Positions 57,651 through 64,000 of a stretch of 64,000 nucleotides of DNA are shown in pieces. The notes beneath the pieces were generated by a model, which was given only the letters and a program-made list of their open reading frames with translations, did not search any database and was not told the origin of the DNA. Every line of letters begins with the position of its first letter. The first letter of the stretch is position 1. The stretch is taken from assembly GCF_002104995.1 (NCBI RefSeq), contig NW_024468253.1, positions 868,001 to 932,000 of the forward strand, given 5' to 3'. The translations under genes and the position numbers were made by a program. This DNA comes from Linderina pennispora (lineage: Eukaryota > Kickxellomycota > Kickxellomycetes > Kickxellales > Kickxellaceae).

Positions 57651-58237
57651 AGTCCAATGACGTTGAAAGGGCGAGCCGATATAGAGCTGGTCAGTCACTG
57701 CTTAACGGTGGCTGAAGGCTCAATCGCTAATATCGGCGCATTGGCCAGCTTACCGACGCTGGCCAAGACGTATCGGCACATCGCTGGTCTCCAGATGACA
57801 TGTTTGCGTATTTTCCAGCCAGAGACACTGCTGCTTGGCACAACGGCTGTTTTATGTTTATCCAGTCAGCAAGCCCTAAAGGGTCATGTCAAACGCAGCG
57901 CATGTGTCAATACTATCACGCATTCGGCGAGCTGGCCGGTATTTAGTGTCTGCAGGAAACGACGCCATGCTGCGATACTGGGACCTGGAGAGGCTGGATC
58001 GCTCATTTGCTGTCAGCGAAACCAGCGGGACTCCACCGCCGTATGCGTCGTATCGCGGAAAACGGCACTGTGTATTATTGTGAGAATGCTGCGCCAAAGC
58101 ACAAGACGGTGGACGGTGCTCAACAAATGACTGTGTCGGAAGGAACTGGCCCAGTCACAGCTGTTGCACTGGTGTCGTCGCCTTCTGCCATGGTTGTCGC
58201 CGGGCTTCAAAGTGGATACATCCGTGTACTATTATAG
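57651..58237 (+). pseudogene. Duplicated 3' fragment of VPS15
   Basis: Matches the last 190 or so codons of VPS15 (minus strand, 36986-37550), in the opposite orientation. Similarity is weak at the start (AKTYRHIAGLQMTCL against [27 protein letters not shown] against [12 protein letters not shown]) and becomes nearly complete over the last 100 bases, through the shared end [11 protein letters not shown] and its stop at 58235-58237. The frame is broken upstream and the kinase and HEAT regions are absent, so no Vps15 can be made from it. It continues into a spacer and an F-box-like gene that match the region beside VPS15. Confidence 0.88.
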
Positions 58238-58418
58238 CTTTATAATTTCTTAATCTTAACATAGATACATCAACGTGAAGGTGGTATAGTGTGGAGGACA
58301 AGGGATATGTGCAAAGGGATTGGCCGCTTGTTAAAATACACATGCCAGGACTTAGAGACTTCTGTTTCTAGTACCTTGTCTCTCACCTCTACTTTCGCCA
58401 CTTTTCTACATTTACAAC
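58238..58418. repeat. Duplicated spacer between VPS15 fragment and F-box-like copy 3
   Basis: 181 bases that match, inverted, the 184-base spacer at 36802-36985, including atacatcaacgtgaaggtgg. A weaker match lies at 45356-45540. Confidence 0.85.
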
Positions 58419-60025
58419 ATGGCTGCCTTCAATGACATCCATGGGAGGGCTTTGAGACAAATACTTTTTTATGCCATTAGCGGTTTCTCTCCTTTATATT
58501 CCCCTACTGAGGAACTACGTAACTACTTCAGCCCTGCTTGGGTTTGCAGAGAGTGGCGGAGGGTACTTTTACCGAGACTATACAATTACGCATTCTTTAC
58601 TATCACCTCGCATACACCAACCTCTGGACCGCTAGTGATCAGATCTAACATAAGACTCACTGTGGAAAACGGTCTGTCGAAATACACTCAGAGACTATTT
58701 ATTATTGTTCCGGAAGGGTTCATTGCCTCTGGTCGTCTTGTTGAATTTTTAAATGAGGAGCTATTTAACAAAACCACTGGCCGTCCATTTACGATCTAGA
58801 CATATCTGAGAACCCACCTTCTGTTTCAACAAATAGCAGACAGAATGAAAACAACACCGATGTGGGTGACGCCATTTCCCAATATCTTCATATGCATCTA
58901 CCAGCCTTTAACCTCCATATCAGTCTCTCTTGAAGAGGATACCGATACCACAACCCCTCTGTCCAAATTTATCAACTTAAAATTAAATCGACTTTCGTCT
59001 CTAGCTATGGTCAGGGCACCCGTTATTTTCACATGTAATTCCTTCTACGAATGGCTTACCCACCTCATTCTTCGTTTAAGCCCGGGACAGACCACACTTC
59101 CGTACATATATACGCCGAATCTTCATAGATTGTGGTTATCAAATATTCCACCCAATTTCTCGTGGAAGTACTTTCACTCAGAGAGCAGTGACTCGTTCGA
59201 TTTCTCCAGAGCTTAAGGTCATAGGGTTGCATTATTCAACCACTTCAGTTGATTTGAAGTCAGCAACCTCCGGTCGCAGTGGCGCATATCCACACTCATC
59301 GGCTTTACGGAAGATCCATATGCCGAAAATTAAGCATCTGTCGCTTTCTCACGTCCCTCCTTCAGACGCACACCTGTTTGCTCCACATCTTCAGTCCTTC
59401 TTGACTCACTCGATATTGTCGGCGGTATTGATGTCCTTACACAACTGGGCCTACGCTTTCCATTTAGCAAAGAGGTGACATTACGCTTGAGTGACAATAT
59501 TGTTGAGGACACTCAGGAATATAACACACTCACTGAGACCATATTCAGCTCATTCTCAACTGCCACATGGATCAAGTTTGAGATTGAACCCTATATTCCA
59601 GTATCTATTAATTCTGTTGGCTGGTCAAACTTGAATCTGTTAAATATTTCTGCTTTCATATCTCGTCATCACTCTTTATCGCTTATTATCTCCAAAGCTA
59701 CCCTTATTGGAAGAGTTATGTGTGAGATATATCACGTCCGATGATGAACCATACTATTATGATATGCAGCACGGAATTTCACCATATTTCCCTGGATGGT
59801 CCTAATTTCAGTAGTAAGCTACGACACCTCGAATATTTTAAGGGTACATCACGTTTTCCAATAGTATTTGACCTTGATCCGCTCTATGAGTTCATCACAA
59901 ACGTCGTCACGCTAAAAGAGGTCAGCGTTCCTGAATATTACTGCAAGAGTCAGACCTTCACCGAGCAGTACCAGGAATCACATCATATGTCCAAGCCAAA
60001 CATCACAAGACTATCCACATATTAA
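58419..60025 (+). CDS. F-box-like/LRR-type family protein, copy 3 (best preserved)
   Basis: Begins at ATG 58419 (MAAFNDIHGRALRQILFYAI). The N-terminal 60 residues look like an F-box: helix ILFYAI, then AWVCREWRRVLLPRLYNY. Later blocks: SKYTQRLFIIVPEGF, SLEEDTDTTTPLSKFINLKL, SFYEWLTHLILRLSPGQTTL, NIPPNFSWKYFH, KHLSLSHVPPSDAHLFAPHL, DIVGGIDVLTQ-like, YIPVSINSVGWSNLNLLNI, HLEYFKGTSRFPIVFDLDPL and VPEYYCKSQ. About 530 residues if frame changes near 58.78, 58.93, 59.2, 59.4 and 59.72 kb are allowed for. The longest single frames are 58419-58799, 58845-59216, 59188-59478, 59475-59744 and 59741-60025. If an F-box, it would serve in an SCF ubiquitin ligase; the rest has Leu-rich spacing. No closer name is justified. 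Confidence 0.55.
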
Positions 60026-60741
60026 AAAAAAAAGAAAAATAAACATGTAATATATGAGAAAGGTCCGAAGCCACAGCCATCAACAAGCAATATATCCAAG
60101 CATCAGATAAAGAAAATCGTTTTCTGTGTTCGATATACTGTATAGGCCTATCGAGGTGGTTCCAAAGCCCAGGCCAATTAAACACTATTAAACTTTAATA
60201 ATAAGCTGGGATAACTTTGGCCAAAGTCACAACTTGCACATTGGAGAGGTTAAAAACAAAGTGCCAGCGTGTAATGTACTGGCGATTGAAGAGGACCTCA
60301 ATTCGGATAATATGCGGATAAGGTTATCAGCACTGCGCTCATGATATGGTCACAGTCGAATATTACATTCAGGATTTCAGTGATCACTTCGGTCAAGACA
60401 GTATGCAAAAATACTCACATATCTAGCAACCCAATTTCACTGCTGACAGTGAATTTATACCACTTGTCTTTAAATTGTCATTGACTCATTTTAAACTAAT
60501 ACTACATGCCGTCTGTTGCCGTTTCACAATCAAAGTCTATGACATTTGTGTAATGGGGAGTGGGATTAGTTGTTTGCGTGAGCCAACAGATTAATCCAAG
60601 CAGGATCTAGAATCGTCGATGGTCTTAGAACTGGGCGATAAAAAAGCATAGCCCGATAATAGCAGGCAGGCTTCTCCGTTGTCAAGCCAATTCCTGCTCT
60701 TTTTTCACTTTTCATTCGTACACCTTTTGCAAAATTTACAA
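60026..60741. other. AT-rich spacer, no gene seen
   Basis: Starts with an A-rich run (60025-60045) after copy 3. AT-rich up to about 60.55 kb, where the composition returns to that of the GC-rich genes. Confidence 0.45.
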
Positions 60742-62332
60742 ATGCTATCGTCACGTGTGATAGGCAGTGTGGGAGGACGCATACTGCAGTCGGCGGTGAG
60801 CGAGGACAGGCCATTTGGGGGCGAGGGCGGCCTGCGGGGCACAGGCAGCAGGCGGCGTCCATTGAGCACCAGGGCCACGTCAAAGCAAGGTAAGGCATAG
60901 GAGGCAGTTGGCAACAGCACATGAAAGCACAGGGGGGTTTCCTGCGGGGGAAACTGGACCGGATCGGATTTTCAGTCCCAGGTCGTGTCTCCCACGGAAG
61001 GAAAAAGAATAACCCGGCATAAGGTTTGCCCGCGTCTTACAGTAAGACACATGGCTAAAAGGCAAGATTGACTATAGATCGGTCAGCACCCAACGGGCGG
61101 CGAGAGTTCCACACGACGCACATGGCGCGCGCCGACGACTACTACTCGATCCTGGGGGTGAAGCGGGACGCGAGTCAGTCCGAGATCAAAAAGTCGTACT
61201 ACCAGCTGGCGAAGAAGTACCATCCGGACGCCAACAAGGCCGAGGACGCCAAAGAGAAGTTCATCAAGATCCAGGAGGCATACGATACGCTGTCGGACGA
61301 GTCGAAGCGCAAGAACTACGACCAGTTCGGGACGGCGGACCCAAGCGGCGGGTTCGGCGGGGCCGAAGGCAGCGGATTCGGTGGGATTCGGCAACATGGA
61401 CGACATTCTGTCACAGATGTTCGGCGGCGGATTCGGCATGGGCGGCGGGCCGGGGCGGGGCGGGCGTGCGCGGTCAGGCGGGTATATGACGGTGGGCGAA
61501 GACATCGAGGCCAGCATCACGGTGTCGTTTGAGAACGCAGTGCGCGGCACCGCGACGTCGGTGACGATCACGCCGATTGTGCGGTGCGACCCATGCCAGG
61601 GTTCGGGCGCCAAGAAGGGAGCCAAGCGGCACACCATGCCAGGCGTGCGGTGGCACCGGCCAGGCCGTATACTCGATGGGCGGGTTCCACGTGCGGCAGC
61701 CGTGCCAGGCCTGCCATGGCGAGGGCTCGACCATTTCCAAGGCCGACCAGTGCGGGTCGTGCGGCGGCAAGGGTCGTGTGCGTGAGCGCAAGACCATCGA
61801 GGTCAATGTGCCTGCAGGCTGCGACAACGGCATGCGCATGCAGATTCCCGGCGCCGGCGACGTGCCGATCGAGGGCGAAGGCCCGCCTGGCGACCTGTAT
61901 ATCCGCGTGCGGGTGCTGCCTAGCAAAATCTTCAGCAGGAAGGGCGCCGACGTCTACTACAATGTCGACCTGCCCTTCACCACCGCCATTCTTGGCGGCA
62001 AGATCCGCGTGCCCACGGTTGACGGCGACGTCGAGGTCACCATCAAGCCTGGCACGCAGCCCGGCGACGAGCTGCGGCTGCGCGGCAAGGGCATCAAGCG
62101 CATCGAGTCCAGCAGGCGCGGCGACCAGTATCTGTCGCTGAAGGTCACGCTGCCCACGAGCCTGACCGACAAGCAGCGCAAGCTGGTCGAGGACTTTGAG
62201 CATGAGATCCTGGGCAAGCCGCGCGAGGCTCCGCCGACAGGCAAGGACGCGCCCGGCGACGAGCACAAGCCCGGGTTCTTCAGCCGCCTCAAGAACGAGT
62301 TCAAGAAGCCCAAGGATGACGAGTCAAAGTAG
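60742..62332 (+). CDS. MDJ1: Mdj1, mitochondrial type I J-protein (DnaJ)
   Basis: Two exons, 60742-60889 and 61078-62332; the split codon is G|AT and the intron (188 bases) has gtaagg...tatag ends. About 466 residues. The N-terminus ([17 protein letters not shown]...[10 protein letters not shown]) is a mitochondrial leader. A J-domain follows ([17 protein letters not shown] in KKYHPDANK), then a Gly/Phe region, four CxxCxGxG zinc-binding repeats ([32 protein letters not shown]) and the C-terminal substrate domains ([38 protein letters not shown]). Mdj1 stimulates mitochondrial Hsp70 in protein folding in the matrix. Two surplus A's, at 61386 and 61636, break the frame (the second inside the zinc repeats). 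Confidence 0.95.
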
Positions 62333-62392
62333 CACCCCCTCCACTTAGATTTCTAAACAGTCCATATATATTTTACGTTCCAACTCTTCTCT

Positions 62393-63518
62393 TTACAGGT
62401 TCTGGATCTCGCGCGTCAGCTCTCGCGACGAGTCGTAGTTCTCCTGCAGCAGGCGGTACAGGTACGACGGCAGATGCCCGCCGGTGTGGTCGACCAGAAT
62501 GTCCACCAGCTCGGGCGGCACATAGTCATAGTGTGGGCTGGCCACGTCGACGGCATCCACCAAGCTCTCCAGTCGCTGTAGGGCAGCACGGCGTCAGGCG
62601 ACACAATGGCATTGAAGCGGTCGTCGTCAAAGGGGAACAGCGGCGACAGCTTGTACAGTCCCGTACACACCACCACCTGCGTCGAGTGGTGCCGCGCGGC
62701 AGCCGCCACCATATGTGTGCCCGACGCGGCGATCAGGCCGCCGTTGGCCATCACCGCGTGGGTGCCCAGAATGACCTTGTTGACACGCGACATGAATCGC
62801 AAACGCAGCCGAGTCCGGCACCACCACCACGTCGATGTTGGGGCCCGCCTAGCGCCCGCGCCTGCTCGTGCCCGTCGTACGTCGGCGCGCTCTCAGTCAC
62901 AATCACGTGGAACTTGCGTTTGCGCGCGGCCGACTTCAAGAAGCACTCGACAGTGCGCGACCGCCCGCACGTCAGGATGATTTCGTTCGAGTGGATGTGC
63001 TCCAGCGCATGGTTCGCAATCCCGTCCTCGGTGTTCTCCAGCTCGTCGATGTACTCGCCGACCGACTGGATGATCGACGACTTGAGCCGGTGCATGTTGG
63101 TGGCCTCGCTGGCCAGGGTCCGCGTCACATGCTCCGCCAGCCCCTTGCTGGCCGTGCTGCCTAGCCCCATCGCCGGCGTCTCGCTGCCCGCCGCCGACCC
63201 CGGCGTCGCCTGGTTGCTGCCCGCGCCGCGCCCCACGAACCCGCTCGACTCCTCGTTGATTATGTGCAGTACCCGGTACACAATGTTTATCATCAACAGC
63301 TCCCGCGGCTGCGCTGCTGTCAGCCGCTTGCCCACGCGCTTGATCGTGTCGCGCAGCGTCTCGACGTCGTCCCACCGGCTCAGCGAAATGATTTGCCGCA
63401 TCAGATTCGTCGTCTCGGCTGCCACATGCATCGACCCCATGATTTGCCCGCGCTTCAGCCGCGTAATGAAGTCGTCAATCAGGTAATTCATGTCCTTTGT
63501 GAACGGAGACGGCGCCAT
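62393..63518 (-). CDS. GCD7: eIF2B subunit beta
   Basis: About 374 residues from ATG 63518 (MAPSPFTKDMNYLIDDF) to TAA 62393. It is a regulatory subunit of the nucleotide exchange factor that recharges eIF2 with GTP. Typical blocks: AAETTNLMRQIISLSRW, SNEIILTCGRSRTVECFLK, the APTYDGHEQA loop, VNKVILGTHAVMANGGLIAA, STQVVVCTGLYKLSPLFP and YDYVPPELVDILVDHTGGH. The low-complexity insert at about residues 105-130 (GRGAGSNQATPGSAAGSE) is unusual. Frame changes near 62850, 62797 and 62580 split the gene; the first two are surplus bases. The frame is open upstream of the ATG to 63590, but that part is poor in family features. The Med11-like gene ends 113 bases upstream on the same strand. Confidence 0.93.
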
Positions 63519-63630
63519 GGTGTATGTGTAAAAAATGGAGTGCAATTTTTTTTTTGTGAATTTTGAAGAGGCAAAAGACAGAAAAGGCAAAAGATCAAAA
63601 AATCATTCACGCTCTTTTTTCGTACCTGAC

Positions 63631-64000
63631 TCACTGCGACTCGGCGACCTGCAATGCGCTGTCCAGCGCCCCAGCCAGCAGCCGCGCCGCATCAGTCCAT
63701 GCGATCAGCTCACCCTCGGCGCCAGCCGTGTCGCTGGCAAAGACGGCTGTGGGCTTGATTGAGATGCCGCGCTCCACGAGCCGCGCGTGCTGGTGCCGCA
63801 GCCCAGCGTGCACCTCGGCGACCGTGCGCATGAACGAGTCGACGCTCGGCTCGATCCTGGCCGTGCTGCTGCTGTTCAGCAAGTCGTCACCAAACTCCCC
63901 CACCTCCTTGGGCTCCGCCAGCATCCGGATCGCCGTCGCCGCCGTGCCCAGCAGCGAGCACAGCTTCGCCTCGATCTCCTCCAGCTCCTCCAACGGTGCC
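63631..64000 (-). CDS. Med11-like Mediator subunit (partial, 5' end beyond window)
   Basis: At least 120 residues, ending at TGA 63631; the frame runs off the right edge without an ATG, so the start is missing. The visible pattern is a helical N-terminus (LEELEEIEAKLCSLLGTAATAIRM) followed by a second helix with FMRTVAEVHAGLRHQHARL and a C-terminal helix (RLLAGALDSALQVA). This is the layout of Mediator subunit Med11 (head module, partner of Med22), where a helix with VE..L..QI is central. The match is to a short, fast-changing family, so the name is tentative; another helical-bundle protein is possible. Confidence 0.5.
   Translation of the reverse strand, partial: APLEELEEIEAKLCSLLGTAATAIRMLAEPKEVGEFGDDLLNSSSTARIEPSVDSFMRTVAEVHAGLRHQHARLVERGISIKPTAVFASDTAGAEGELIAWTDAARLLAGALDSALQVAESQ

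Overview
The window is nuclear DNA of a fungus. It has GT-AG introns, mostly short, and genes on both strands with small gaps. Its products are typically fungal: a Num1/ApsA-type cortical anchor, a Ste11/Byr2-type MAPKKK, a RasB-type Ras, Suv3, Vps15, Mdj1 and a PTS2 thiolase. Coding regions are rich in G/C-ending codons, and AT-rich islands separate some of them. Together with the short introns and an F-box-like gene family, this suggests an early-diverging lineage such as Kickxellomycotina (Coemansia-like). That placement is an inference; no rRNA or other marker is present.

Layout. 0.4-7.7 kb: CHCHD2/Mix17-like twin CX9C protein, cytosolic Trp-tRNA synthetase, Paf1, and a PHD/extended-PHD chromatin reader. 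10.5-18.5 kb: a giant Num1/ApsA/Mcp5-like protein with coiled coils, perfect 24-residue repeats and a C-terminal PH domain. 19.5-29.7 kb: malate dehydrogenase, Rab11/Ypt3, the MAPKKK (SAM-RA-kinase) and RasB, so three small-GTPase or MAPK signalling genes lie close together. 30.7-35 kb: a class V-like myosin with no visible DIL tail. 35-37, 43.6-45.4 and 58.4-60 kb: three copies of an F-box-like family in AT-rich DNA. 37-42.4 kb: VPS15 and SUV3. 45.9-52.7 kb: a TLC-domain membrane protein, Sde2, succinate-semialdehyde dehydrogenase, Cia1 and a small mitochondrial-type orphan. 53.9-56.9 kb: a tandem pair of peroxisomal 3-ketoacyl-CoA thiolases. 57.65-58.24 kb: a degenerate copy of the 3' end of VPS15. 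60.7-64 kb: Mdj1, eIF2B-beta and a partial Med11-like gene.

The most striking structure is an inverted segmental duplication. The 3' end of VPS15 and the F-box-like gene beside it (about 35.2-37.6 kb) recur in the same relative order and spacing, on the other strand, at 57.65-60.0 kb.

From about 16.9 kb onward many conserved housekeeping genes change reading frame without an intron. Where the site can be placed, it is nearly always one extra base. The clearest case is thiolase copy B, which is four bases longer than intact copy A and has four single-base insertions. This looks like uncorrected assembly error, so broken frames here should not be read as pseudogenes without other evidence. I found no CRISPR, tRNA, rRNA or convincing transposon.
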